In this document: piece by piece, positions 8,317-15,760 of the stretch | Numbering within the stretch: position 1 is the stretch's first letter | How the letters are laid out: each line of letters starts with the position of its first letter | Origin: Terrabacter sp040702505 | GTDB taxonomy: Bacteria; Actinomycetota; Actinomycetes; Actinomycetales; Dermatophilaceae | Assembly: GCF_040702505.1 (NCBI RefSeq) | Contig: NZ_JBFBLC010000007.1 | Coordinates: 62,001-126,000 of the forward strand | Reading direction: 5' to 3' | Length of the DNA: 64,000 nt | Notes under the pieces: generated by a model | Database searches by the model: none | Told to the model about the DNA's origin: nothing | What the model saw: the letters and a program-made list of their open reading frames with translations, nothing else | Position numbers and translations under genes: made by a program

Positions 8317-8345
8317 TTCGACATACCCCCGGGGGTACCTGTTAC
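8317..8345 (+). promoter_or_regulatory. Promoter with CsoR/CstR-like operator
   Basis: A perfect 14-bp palindrome, TACCCCCGGGGGTA (8324-8337), sits between a candidate -35 (TTCGAC, 8317-8322) and a candidate -10 (TGTTAC, 8340-8345). Palindromes of TA-C4/5-G4/5-TA form are the operators of CsoR-family repressors, including the persulfide sensor CstR and copper sensor CsoR. The downstream sulfur genes favour the CstR type. No CsoR-family gene is in the window. Confidence 0.65.
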
Positions 8346-8382
8346 AGTCGTCCGGAGTTCCAGTCCGACCCGGAGGCACGCC

Positions 8383-9762
8383 GTGATCTTCACGCAGTAC
8401 TACCTCGACTGCCTCTCGCAGGCGTCCTACCTCATCGCCGACGAGAGCACCGGCAAGGCCGTCGTCGTCGACCCGCGCCGCGACGTCGCGGAGTACCTCG
8501 CCGACGCGCGGGCGCAGGGTCTGAGCGTCGTCGGCATCGTCAACACCCACTTCCACGCCGACTTCGTCTCCGGCCACCTCGAGCTGGCCCGGGCGACCGG
8601 CGCCTGGATCGGCTACGGCGAGGCTGCCGTTGCCGACTTCCCGGTGCGCTCCCTCGCCGATGGGGAGCGGATCAGCCTCGGCGACGTGACCCTCGAGATC
8701 ATGACGACGCCTGGCCACACGCCGGAGTCCGTCTCGGTCCTCGTCTTCGAGCACCCCGACGACGAGGTGGCCTACGGCGTCCTCACCGGCGACGCCCTCT
8801 TCATCGGTGACGTCGGCCGTCCAGACCTGCTCGCCTCCGTCGGCGTCACCGCCACCGAGCTCGGGCGCATGCTCTACGACTCGGTCCAGCACAAGCTCAT
8901 GGCCCTGCCCGACGACGTGCGCGTCTTCCCGGCGCACGGTGCCGGCTCGGCCTGCGGGAAGAACCTCTCCACCGAACGGCAGTCGACCATCGGCGAGCAG
9001 CGACGCCTCAACTACGCGTGCCAGCCGATGACGCAGGAGCGGTTCCTCGACCTCGTCACGGCCGGGCAGCCCCCAGCCCCAACGTATTTCGCCTACAACG
9101 CGACCCTCAACAAGCAGGTCCGCGATCTTCGCGATCCGGACGTCGGCGTGCCGGCCCTGGATGCTGCCGACGTCGACGCGGCTCTGCTGCGTGGCGCTCA
9201 CGTGCATGACGCCCGCGACGTGCAGGAGTTCGCGGCGGCCCATCTGCGTGGTTCGATCAACGTGCCCGTCGACGGCCGGATGGCCGAGACCGTGGGCATG
9301 GTCTTCTCCCCGGACGACGAGATCGTCGTCGTCGCTCCCGAGGGGCAGGAGCAGGAGGTCGCCACCCGCTTCGCCCGGATCGGCTACGACCGCGTGGTCG
9401 GCTACGTGGCCGACGTGGACTCCTACTTCCTCACGCACCAGGACGAGCTCGGCCGGGCCAGCCGTCTCCCGGCCGTCGAGGTCGACGGGCTCGTCGCCGG
9501 CGGCGACGTCCAGGTCGTCGACCTCCGTAATGCCGGAGAGCTCGAGGCCGGGATGCTCCCCGAGGCCCGGCACATCCCGCTGGCCGAGCTGGGCCGTCGG
9601 GTCGACGAGCTGGACCCGGCGCGACCCGTCGTCGTCTACTGCGCCGGCGGCTGGCGCAGCTCGGTCGGTGCGAGCCTGCTGCGCGCGAGCGGCTTCGCCG
9701 ATGTCTCGGACGTCCTCGGCGGCTACGGGGCCTGGAGCCTCGCCCGCGCCGCGGCGTGCTGA
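8383..9762 (+). CDS. Metallo-beta-lactamase/rhodanese fusion (persulfide dioxygenase-sulfurtransferase type)
   Basis: A 459-residue, three-domain protein. Residues 1-250 form a metallo-beta-lactamase fold of the ETHE1/persulfide dioxygenase kind, with THFHADFVSGH (His56, His58, Asp60), TTPGHTPES and FPAHGAGSACGKN. Two rhodanese domains follow. The first (about 260-350) lacks a catalytic Cys, having VVVAPEGQEQE where the active loop should be. The second (about 365-455) keeps VVVYCAGGWRSS with Cys420. Such proteins detoxify sulfane sulfur by oxidising persulfides to sulfite and passing sulfur on. The GTG start has GGAGG 6 bases upstream. It is the first gene of a three-gene unit with a Cys-rich protein and a TauE/SafE exporter, behind a CstR-like operator. 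Confidence 0.88.
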   Translation: MIFTQYYLDCLSQASYLIADESTGKAVVVDPRRDVAEYLADARAQGLSVVGIVNTHFHADFVSGHLELARATGAWIGYGEAAVADFPVRSLADGERISLGDVTLEIMTTPGHTPESVSVLVFEHPDDEVAYGVLTGDALFIGDVGRPDLLASVGVTATELGRMLYDSVQHKLMALPDDVRVFPAHGAGSACGKNLSTERQSTIGEQRRLNYACQPMTQERFLDLVTAGQPPAPTYFAYNATLNKQVRDLRDPDVGVPALDAADVDAALLRGAHVHDARDVQEFAAAHLRGSINVPVDGRMAETVGMVFSPDDEIVVVAPEGQEQEVATRFARIGYDRVVGYVADVDSYFLTHQDELGRASRLPAVEVDGLVAGGDVQVVDLRNAGELEAGMLPEARHIPLAELGRRVDELDPARPVVVYCAGGWRSSVGASLLRASGFADVSDVLGGYGAWSLARAAAC

Positions 9763-9959
9763 CCGCACGTCCCCAGTCATCGAACGGTTGTATGCCGTGA
9801 GCCGCAGCGGGATCCGAGCGCGCCGTCCCAGCGGCCCACTGACGCAACGGAACTCGTCGCCCGAGCACACGGCATACGCCATCTCGCTTCCCGACAGCCG
9901 CGCTGACCTGCGCGGAACCCATCCCCGGCACCTGCCGGAACCACCTGAGGAGAACCATC

Positions 9960-10127
9960 ATGTGTCGACCCGTCACCTGCCGGACCTGCGGCAAGACCAC
10001 CTGGGCCGGCTGCGGACAGCACGTCGACCAGGTCATGCGCAACGTCCCGGCCGCCCAGCGCTGCGCCGGTCACGACAAGAGCGAGTCGGCGTCCGGCGGC
10101 TTCCTGTCGCGGCTGTTCGGCCGCTGA
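9960..10127 (+). CDS. Small Cys-rich zinc-ribbon-like protein
   Basis: A 55-residue protein with Cys at positions 2, 7, 10, 18 and 35 and the pattern CRTCGKTTWAGCGQH, suggesting a metal- or sulfur-binding knuckle; the tail is GGFLSRLFGR. The RBS is GAGGAG, 8 bases upstream of the ATG. It stands between the MBL/rhodanese gene and the TauE/SafE gene. Similar tiny Cys-rich proteins accompany rhodanese operons in actinobacteria. A sulfur-carrier or metal-binding role is plausible, but I do not recognise a named family. Confidence 0.65.
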   Translation: MCRPVTCRTCGKTTWAGCGQHVDQVMRNVPAAQRCAGHDKSESASGGFLSRLFGR

Positions 10128-10158
10128 GCCGAGCCGACGACGCACGGGAGGAATGGCC

Positions 10159-10971
10159 ATGATGGTGATCGCCGTCCCGCTGGGGATCGCCATCGGGCTC
10201 TCCCTCGGGGCGCTGGGCGGTGGGGGCTCGATCCTCACCGTCCCCGCCCTCGTCTACGTCCTCGGCCAGGACCCCCGGACGGCCACGACGAGCTCGCTCG
10301 TCATCGTCGGGCTCACCTCGCTGATCGCCCTGGTGCTGCACGCCCGGGCCCGGCGGGTCCGCTTCGGCCAGGGGCTGCTCTTCGGCGTGCTCGGGACCGC
10401 CGGCTCCCTCGCCGGGTCCGCCCTGTCGGCCTCGGTGCGGCCGACCACGCTGCTCACCGCCTTCGCCGTGCTCATGCTGGTCGTGGCGACCCTGATGTTC
10501 CGTCGCGCCCGCAGCGTCCCCCGCGACTCCGGCCAGGGGCTCGACCTCGGCGTCGAGCCGATGCTGACGCTGCGGCCCTTCACCTGCGCCTGTCCCCGGG
10601 TGGCCAAGGTCGTCGTCACCGCGACGGCGGTGGGCCTGCTCACCGGCTTCTTCGGGGTCGGCGGCGGCTTCGCCCTCGTGCCGGCGCTCGTGCTGGCCCT
10701 CGGCTTCCCGATGCCGGTGGCGGTGGGGACCTCCCTGCTCGTCATCGCCGTCAACAGCGCCACCGCCCTCGCGGCCCGCATCGGCTCGGGTGGGGCGCAC
10801 CTCGACTGGGCGCTCATCGGCGTCTTCACCGCTGCTGCTATCGCCGGCAGCCTCGTCGGTGGGCGGGTGGCCGGCCGGGCCGACCCGCGGCACCTCACCC
10901 TGGCCTTCGCGACGCTCCTGGTCCTCGTCGCGCTCTACATCGGCGCCCGGTCGCTCGGCCTGACGGGCTGA
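10159..10971 (+). CDS. TauE/SafE family sulfite/sulfur-compound exporter
   Basis: A roughly 270-residue membrane protein with about eight helices arranged as two homologous halves. Each half starts with a Gly-rich motif: IGLSLGALGGGGSILTVPALVYVLG and LLTGFFGVGGGFALVPALVLALG. The loop FTCACPRVAK (about residues 137-146) lies between the halves. TauE/SafE proteins move sulfite, sulfoacetate or related anions across the membrane. Here it would export the sulfite made by the upstream persulfide dioxygenase-like protein. I chose the ATG at 10159, 7 bases after GGAGG; the in-frame ATG at 10153 is too close to the RBS. Confidence 0.85.
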   Translation: MMVIAVPLGIAIGLSLGALGGGGSILTVPALVYVLGQDPRTATTSSLVIVGLTSLIALVLHARARRVRFGQGLLFGVLGTAGSLAGSALSASVRPTTLLTAFAVLMLVVATLMFRRARSVPRDSGQGLDLGVEPMLTLRPFTCACPRVAKVVVTATAVGLLTGFFGVGGGFALVPALVLALGFPMPVAVGTSLLVIAVNSATALAARIGSGGAHLDWALIGVFTAAAIAGSLVGGRVAGRADPRHLTLAFATLLVLVALYIGARSLGLTG

Positions 10972-11061
10972 GCTCCCGGAGGGGCAGGCGGTCCCGCGCA
11001 CCTGCCTGCGCGACTGTCCCGCGCACCTGTCCCGGGATGGAATCAAGGCGCAGTCAGACTC

Positions 11062-11121
11062 TTGACGCTCACTTCGCCGCGTGTTCATACTGGCGCAACG
11101 GCGTTGCAACGGATGCAACGC
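11062..11121 (+). promoter_or_regulatory. Promoter and downstream inverted-repeat operator for the creatine transporter/creatinase unit
   Basis: TTGACG (11062-11067) and TCATAC (11085-11090), spaced by 17 bases, make a good promoter. Just past the expected start of transcription is a perfect 8-bp inverted repeat, GCGTTGCA-ACGGA-TGCAACGC (11101-11121); an overlapping GCAAC-GGC-GTTGC repeat precedes it. A repressor bound here would block the unit. The IclR regulator encoded two genes downstream is the closest candidate, by inference only. Confidence 0.6.
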
Positions 11122-11140
11122 ACCGGCGCTTGGAGTTCCC

Positions 11141-12523
11141 ATGTCGAAGAGCCCGACTCGTCCCCCGGCCCCCGCGGCACCGGTGGCAGCGGTGGCCCCG
11201 GACCTCGGTCCCACTCTCAGTGGACAGCACAGACCCGATCCAGCCGGAGTCGGCGCCGCCACCCGCCGCCGGGTCGTGGGAGCGAGCTTCATCGGCAACT
11301 TCGTCGAGTGGTTCGACTACGCCGTCTACGGCTACCTCGCCACCACCATCGCTGCGGTCTTCTTCCCGGACACCGACCGGCAGGCGGCGCTGCTCGCGAC
11401 CTTCGCGCTCTTCGCCATCTCGTTCCTCGTCCGGCCCCTCGGCGGGTTCGTCTGGGGACACCTCGGCGACAAGATCGGCCGGCGCACGGCCCTCTCGTGG
11501 TCGATCCTCATCATGTCGCTCGCGACCTTCTGCATCGCCCTGCTGCCGTCCTACGCCACCGTCGGCGTCTGGGCGCCCATCCTGCTGCTGGTCGTACGCG
11601 TCGTGCAGGGCTTCTCGGCCTCCGGTCAGTACGCCGGGGCCTCCGCCTTCCTCGTGGAGTACGCCCCTGCCAACCGTCGCGGTCTCTACGCGGCCGTCGT
11701 GCCCGCCTCCACCGCGGCCGGCCTGCTCCTCGGGTCGCTGCTCGCAGCCCTGCTGACCGGCCTGCTCGACGTCGACCAGCTGCACAGCTGGGGCTGGCGC
11801 CTGCCGTTCCTGCTCGCCGCCCCGATGGGCCTCATCGGCCGCTTCATCCGCACCAAGCTCGAGGACACGCCGGCCTTCCGTGAGCTCACGCAGGAGGACC
11901 ACGTCGTCAAGGCGCCTGCTCGCGACCTCTTCGTCAACTACTGGAAGGTGCTGCTCGTCGCCACCGGCGCCGTGCTGCTCAACGCCGTCGGCTTCTACGT
12001 GATCCTCAGCTACATGCCGACCTACCTCAGCGAGCAGATCGGCCTCGACGCGACCCGGTCCTACCTCGCGACGACGATCGCCCTCGTCACCTACATCGGC
12101 TTCATCCTGCTGACCGGGGTCGCCTCGGACCGGTTCGGGCGCAGGCGAGTCCTGCTCACGGCCTCGGTGCTCTTCATCCTGCTCACCGTCCCGGCCTTCA
12201 TGCTGCTCAACACCGACAACTTCGCCGTCATCCTGCTCGTCATGGTCGGGCTCGGGGGGATGCTGACGCTCAACGACGGCACGCTGCCCAGCTTCCTGGC
12301 CGAGCTCTTCCCGACGAAGAACCGCTACAGCGGGTTCGCCGTCAGCTTCAACCTCTCGAACGCGCTCTTCGGCGGCACCGCCCCGTTCGTCGCGACCCTG
12401 CTGATCGCCAGGACCGGGAGCGACCTCGCCCCCGCCTTCTACCTCATGGCCGCTGCCCTGGTCTCCCTCGTCGCCGTGGCGTACGCCCGTGAGACGAGCC
12501 GCCGGCCGCTGCGCCATGAGTGA
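11141..12523 (+). CDS. MFS transporter, metabolite:H+ symporter (MHS) type; probable creatine/creatinine uptake
   Basis: A 460-residue, 12-helix transporter. The first helix motif RRRVVGASFIGNFVEWFDYAVYGYLA is characteristic of the MHS branch (ProP/ShiA/KgtP-like). The loop GHLGDKIGRRTALSW and its second-half counterpart DRFGRRRVLL are MFS signatures. An extra cytosolic N-terminal tail of about 45 residues is rich in Pro and Ala. It ends 63 bases before the creatinase gene and shares its promoter, so creatine or creatinine is the likely substrate; MHS members usually carry osmolytes or carboxylates by proton symport. The ATG has GGAG 5-6 bases upstream. Substrate assignment is from context. 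Confidence 0.88.
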   Translation: MSKSPTRPPAPAAPVAAVAPDLGPTLSGQHRPDPAGVGAATRRRVVGASFIGNFVEWFDYAVYGYLATTIAAVFFPDTDRQAALLATFALFAISFLVRPLGGFVWGHLGDKIGRRTALSWSILIMSLATFCIALLPSYATVGVWAPILLLVVRVVQGFSASGQYAGASAFLVEYAPANRRGLYAAVVPASTAAGLLLGSLLAALLTGLLDVDQLHSWGWRLPFLLAAPMGLIGRFIRTKLEDTPAFRELTQEDHVVKAPARDLFVNYWKVLLVATGAVLLNAVGFYVILSYMPTYLSEQIGLDATRSYLATTIALVTYIGFILLTGVASDRFGRRRVLLTASVLFILLTVPAFMLLNTDNFAVILLVMVGLGGMLTLNDGTLPSFLAELFPTKNRYSGFAVSFNLSNALFGGTAPFVATLLIARTGSDLAPAFYLMAAALVSLVAVAYARETSRRPLRHE

Positions 12524-12586
12524 CCACGAGTGACCCCTCGCACCAGCCCCACCACCCTCAAGACCACCCCAACGGAAAGGTTCCAC

Positions 12587-13837
12587 ATGTCCGCGCTCGC
12601 CACCCCCGTCACCTCCGTCAGCGAACTGGAGCGACTCAAGGTCCTGCACAACGGTGCCAAGGTCCCGCTGACCTTCTCGGACGCCGAGTTCGAGCGCCGG
12701 CTCGCGGGCCTTCGCTCGATCATGGCCGCGAAGGAGCTCGACGCCGTCGTGCTCACGTCGTACCACGGCATCAAGTACTACTCGGACTTCCTCTTCACCT
12801 ACTTCGGCCGCTCCTACGCCCTCGTCGTCACGCCCGACGACCAGGTGACCGTCACCGCCAACATCGACGCGGGTATGCCGTGGCGCCGCAGCTACGGGGA
12901 GAACATCGTCTACACCGACTGGCGCCGCGACAACTTCCAGCACGGCGTCCACGAGGCCCTGGCCCAGCGCGGCATCACGCCCCAGCGCCTCGGCGTCGAG
13001 TTCGACACCCTCTCCCTGGATGCGCACGCCAAGCTGCAGGGCGTCTTCGACGGCGTCGAGCTCGTCGACGTCGCCCAGGACGCCATGCGCCAGCGGATGG
13101 TCAAGTCGGCCGAGGAGATCGAGGTCATCAAGCACGGCGCCCGCATCGGCGACCTCGGCGGCGAGGCCATCAAGGCCGCCATCCGTGAGGGCATCAGCGA
13201 GTACGAGGTGGCCCTCATCGGCACCGAGGCGATGGTCCACGAGATCGCCCGCACCTTCCCCGACTCGGAGATCCGCGACACCTGGGTGTGGTTCCAGTCC
13301 GGCATCAACACCGACGGCGCCCACAACTGGGCCACCACCCGCAAGCTGCAGCGCGGCGACATCCTCTCGCTCAACTGCTTCCCGATGACCTCCGGCTACT
13401 ACACGGCCCTCGAGCGCACGCTCTTCCTCGGGCAGCCCGACGAGCGCTCGCTCGAGCTGTGGAACATCAACGTCGAGGTGCACCGCCGCGGCCTCGAGCT
13501 CATCAAGCCCGGCGCCGTCTGCAAGGACATCGCCGCCGAGCTCAACGAGATCTACATCGGCTACGGCCTCCTGCCCAACCGCACCTTCGGCTACGGGCAC
13601 TCCTTCGGGGTGCTGTCGCACTACTACGGCCGCGAGGCGGGCCTCGAGCTGCGCGAGGACATCGACACCGTGCTCGAGCCGGGCATGGTCGTCTCGATGG
13701 AGCCGATGATCACCGTGGCCGACGGTCTGCCTGGAGCCGGTGGCTACCGCGAGCACGATATCCTCGTCGTCGGCGAGGACGGCGCCGAGAACATCACGAA
13801 GTTCCCGTTCGGCCCCGAGCACAACATCGTCGACTGA
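12587..13837 (+). CDS. Creatinase (creatine amidinohydrolase)
   Basis: A 416-residue enzyme hydrolysing creatine to sarcosine and urea (EC 3.5.3.3). It resembles Pseudomonas creatinase throughout, with near-identical stretches such as IVYTDWRRDNF, TWVWFQSGINTDGAHN, GYYTALERTLF, FGYGHSFGVLSHYYGREAG and GGYREHDILVVGEDGAEN. His246 in GAHN corresponds to the known catalytic His232. The fold is M24 'pita-bread', but creatinases lack the metal-ligand set of the peptidases. Cytosolic. The RBS GGAAAGG lies 6 bases upstream of the ATG. A strong hairpin (13847-13890) ends the unit. The product sarcosine feeds the sox genes 8 kb downstream. Confidence 0.95.
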   Translation: MSALATPVTSVSELERLKVLHNGAKVPLTFSDAEFERRLAGLRSIMAAKELDAVVLTSYHGIKYYSDFLFTYFGRSYALVVTPDDQVTVTANIDAGMPWRRSYGENIVYTDWRRDNFQHGVHEALAQRGITPQRLGVEFDTLSLDAHAKLQGVFDGVELVDVAQDAMRQRMVKSAEEIEVIKHGARIGDLGGEAIKAAIREGISEYEVALIGTEAMVHEIARTFPDSEIRDTWVWFQSGINTDGAHNWATTRKLQRGDILSLNCFPMTSGYYTALERTLFLGQPDERSLELWNINVEVHRRGLELIKPGAVCKDIAAELNEIYIGYGLLPNRTFGYGHSFGVLSHYYGREAGLELREDIDTVLEPGMVVSMEPMITVADGLPGAGGYREHDILVVGEDGAENITKFPFGPEHNIVD

Positions 13838-13846
13838 GCAGCAGGT

Positions 13847-13890
13847 GCGCGGTGCGGCCGGGGGCGGGCAGCCCTCCGGCCGCACCGCGC
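13847..13890 (+). terminator. Strong hairpin after creatinase
   Basis: A perfect 15-bp stem, GCGCGGTGCGGCCGG (13847-13861) with its complement at 13876-13890, and a 14-base loop, starting 9 bases after the creatinase stop. No U-run follows, which is common for actinobacterial terminators. It separates creatinase from the IclR gene. Confidence 0.65.
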
Positions 13891-13926
13891 TGTCCGCGTC
13901 CCGACCCCGGTGAGGAGAGCAGGCAG

Positions 13927-14721
13927 ATGGTGGCGAGCCGCCGCGAGGCCCGTACGGAAACGCCTGAGAACAAAGGCAGCTCGGTCATCGTCACGGTGAT
14001 CCAGGTGCTGCGCTGCTTCACCGTCGACCAGCCGCTGCAGGGCGTGACGGAGATCGCCGCCCGGGTCGGCCTGCACAAGTCGAGCGTGTCGCGGATCCTC
14101 GCCACCCTCGAGAAGGAGCAGGTGGTCGAGCGCGACCCCCAGAGCCGCAAGTACCGCCTCGGCCTCGGCCTGCTCTCCATCGCCGGCTCGCTGCTGGCCG
14201 ACCTCGACGTCCGGAGAGCGGCGCTGCCCGTCCTGCGCGACCTCGCCGAGCAGACGAGCGAGACGACCGCTCTCGTGGTGTGGAGCGGGCGCGACGCGGT
14301 GACCGTCGAGCAGGTCCCGAGCGCCCAGCAGATCAAGCACACCAACCCGCTGGGCACCCGCTACGACACCTTCGAGAGCGCCTCGGTCCAGGTCTTCCTG
14401 GCCGACCTGCCCCACGACGAGGTGGTCGCCCGGGTCGTCGCCGCCAGCGGGTCGGTGCCGCTGCTCGCGATGCCGGTGGACGCGTACGTCGCCGAGCTCT
14501 CCCGGGCCCTCGAGCGTGGGTATGCCGTCAACTACCGTCTGACGTCCGACGACGAGGTGGGCGTCGCGTCCCCCGTGCGCGACCACCGCGGCGAGACGGT
14601 CGCGGCCGTGCTCGTCGCGGCGCCGGCCTACCGGGTGACCGAGCCGGGGGCGGCGCAGCTGGGGGAGCGCGCCCGGGCGGCGGCCGACGAGATCTCCCGC
14701 CGGCTCGGCGGCGCGGGCTGA
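13927..14721 (+). CDS. IclR family transcriptional regulator
   Basis: A 264-residue regulator. The winged helix is at about residues 22-85 (VIQVLRCFTVDQPLQGVTEIAARVGLHKSSVSRILATLEKEQVVERDPQSRKYRLG). The IclR ligand-binding domain follows (about 95-260), with RYDTFESASVQVFLADLP and RGYAVNYRLTSDDEVGVASPVRDHRGETVAAVLVAAP. The RBS GAGGAGAG lies about 7 bases before the ATG. It lies between creatinase and creatininase, and is convergent with the latter. A role as repressor or activator of creatinine or creatine use is likely; the inverted repeat at 11101-11121 is a candidate site. The ligand is not known. Confidence 0.92.
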   Translation: MVASRREARTETPENKGSSVIVTVIQVLRCFTVDQPLQGVTEIAARVGLHKSSVSRILATLEKEQVVERDPQSRKYRLGLGLLSIAGSLLADLDVRRAALPVLRDLAEQTSETTALVVWSGRDAVTVEQVPSAQQIKHTNPLGTRYDTFESASVQVFLADLPHDEVVARVVAASGSVPLLAMPVDAYVAELSRALERGYAVNYRLTSDDEVGVASPVRDHRGETVAAVLVAAPAYRVTEPGAAQLGERARAAADEISRRLGGAG

Positions 14722-14731
14722 CCGAGCCCCC

Positions 14732-14779
14732 GGCATACGGCATACGGCGTGCGACCGGGACGTCGGGTACACGGCATAC
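14732..14779. repeat. Cluster of three copies of the octamer CGGCATAC
   Basis: CGGCATAC occurs at 14731-14738, 14738-14745 and 14772-14779 in the short gap between the convergent IclR and creatininase genes. It is the densest group of a motif that recurs on both strands throughout the window (see findings). Role unknown. Confidence 0.6.
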
Positions 14780-14782
14780 GAC

Positions 14783-14814
14783 AGCGGCAGCCCCGGTGGT
14801 CCGGGGCTGCCGCT
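14783..14814. terminator. Bidirectional terminator hairpin
   Basis: A perfect 14-bp stem, AGCGGCAGCCCCGG with its complement, closed by a 4-base loop (TGGT). It lies between the convergent IclR gene (ends 14721) and creatininase gene (ends 14834), so it can serve both. Confidence 0.75.
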
Positions 14815-14833
14815 GAGGTGTCGGACGGAGAGG

Positions 14834-15643
14834 TCAGACGGTCGTGAGGTCGGCGCTCCTGGCGGTCGGGAGGCCAAGGGCGAGCTCCTCGCGGATTGCG
14901 GCCGCGAGCGCCGACGAGGTGCGCTCGAGGAGCAGGTGCCCTGCCTCCGGGGATGCCGAGGCGGCCGAGGACAGGCACCCCGAGCCGGGCGTCAGCTCGG
15001 GCCGCACCGGCAGCCGGTCGTAGCGGGGGAGCCGGGCCGGCGGCAGGTCGATGACGCGGTCGAGGTGGACGAGCTCCGGGTGCAGGTGCAGCATGAGCGA
15101 GGTCTCGAGGACGCCGCCGTGCTCGACGTCCCAGCCGGGGAAGGACCCGCGGTAGATCTGCTCGATCGTGTCGTCGTCGACGAAGTCCCAGTAGGAGAGG
15201 AGCAGGGCCGAGACGTCCTCCCCCCGCTGGGCGAGCTGGGCGGTGGCCTGCTCCGCCCCCTCGTAGAGGAACTGGTAGTTCTCGAAGTGGCCGTTGAGGA
15301 AGACGACCTGTCGCGCGCCGTGGCGGGCGAACTCGAGCGTCAGGGTGCGCGCGATCGAGATGACCGTCGTCGCGTCGAGGCTCGTCGTGCCCCCGAGGTG
15401 GTTCCCACCGCCGGAGCGCTGCTGCGACTTGTAGCCGTAGACGACCGGTGCCGCCACGATGCCGTCCACGGCCTCGGCCAGCCGGCGGCTCATCGCCTGG
15501 GCCAGCACGACGTCGGTGTTCATCGGCAGGTGGGGACCGTGCTGCTCGATCGCGCCGACGGGCACGACGACGGGGGCGCCGCGAGCGATGCGCTCGCGGT
15601 AGGTGAAGGCGTCGAGCTCCTCCATGAGGACGGTGGTGGGCAT
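14834..15643 (-). CDS. Creatininase (creatinine amidohydrolase)
   Basis: A 269-residue enzyme interconverting creatinine and creatine (EC 3.5.2.10). The metal-ligand set of the family is complete: Glu33 and His35 in GAIEQHGPHLP, Asp44 in NTDVV, and His119 and Glu121 in NGHFEN. These correspond one-for-one to the Pseudomonas ligands Glu34, His36, Asp45, His120 and Glu122. Other family segments are SGGGNHLGGTTSL and WDVEHGGVLETSLML. Cytosolic, normally a homohexamer. AGGAG precedes the ATG by 5 bases. The NCS1 permease gene lies upstream on the same strand (117-base gap containing a hairpin), so import and ring opening are co-transcribed. Confidence 0.92.
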   Translation of the reverse strand: MPTTVLMEELDAFTYRERIARGAPVVVPVGAIEQHGPHLPMNTDVVLAQAMSRRLAEAVDGIVAAPVVYGYKSQQRSGGGNHLGGTTSLDATTVISIARTLTLEFARHGARQVVFLNGHFENYQFLYEGAEQATAQLAQRGEDVSALLLSYWDFVDDDTIEQIYRGSFPGWDVEHGGVLETSLMLHLHPELVHLDRVIDLPPARLPRYDRLPVRPELTPGSGCLSSAASASPEAGHLLLERTSSALAAAIREELALGLPTARSADLTTV

Positions 15644-15713
15644 GGCTGCTCCTGGGCTGGTGGGCGGCGTCGGTGCCGCAGGGGACGGAAGGAGATGGGA
15701 GTGGGGACGGGAA

Positions 15714-15746
15714 CGGCGGGATGGGGACGGTCTCCCCACCCCGCCG
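15714..15746 (-). terminator. Intercistronic hairpin between permease and creatininase
   Basis: A near-perfect stem, CGGCGGGATGGGGA pairing with TCTCCCCACCCCGCCG, in the 117-base gap between the permease stop and the creatininase start on the minus strand. It may attenuate transcription or protect the upstream mRNA rather than fully stop transcription. Confidence 0.5.
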
Positions 15747-15760
15747 AGTGACGCGAGGGT

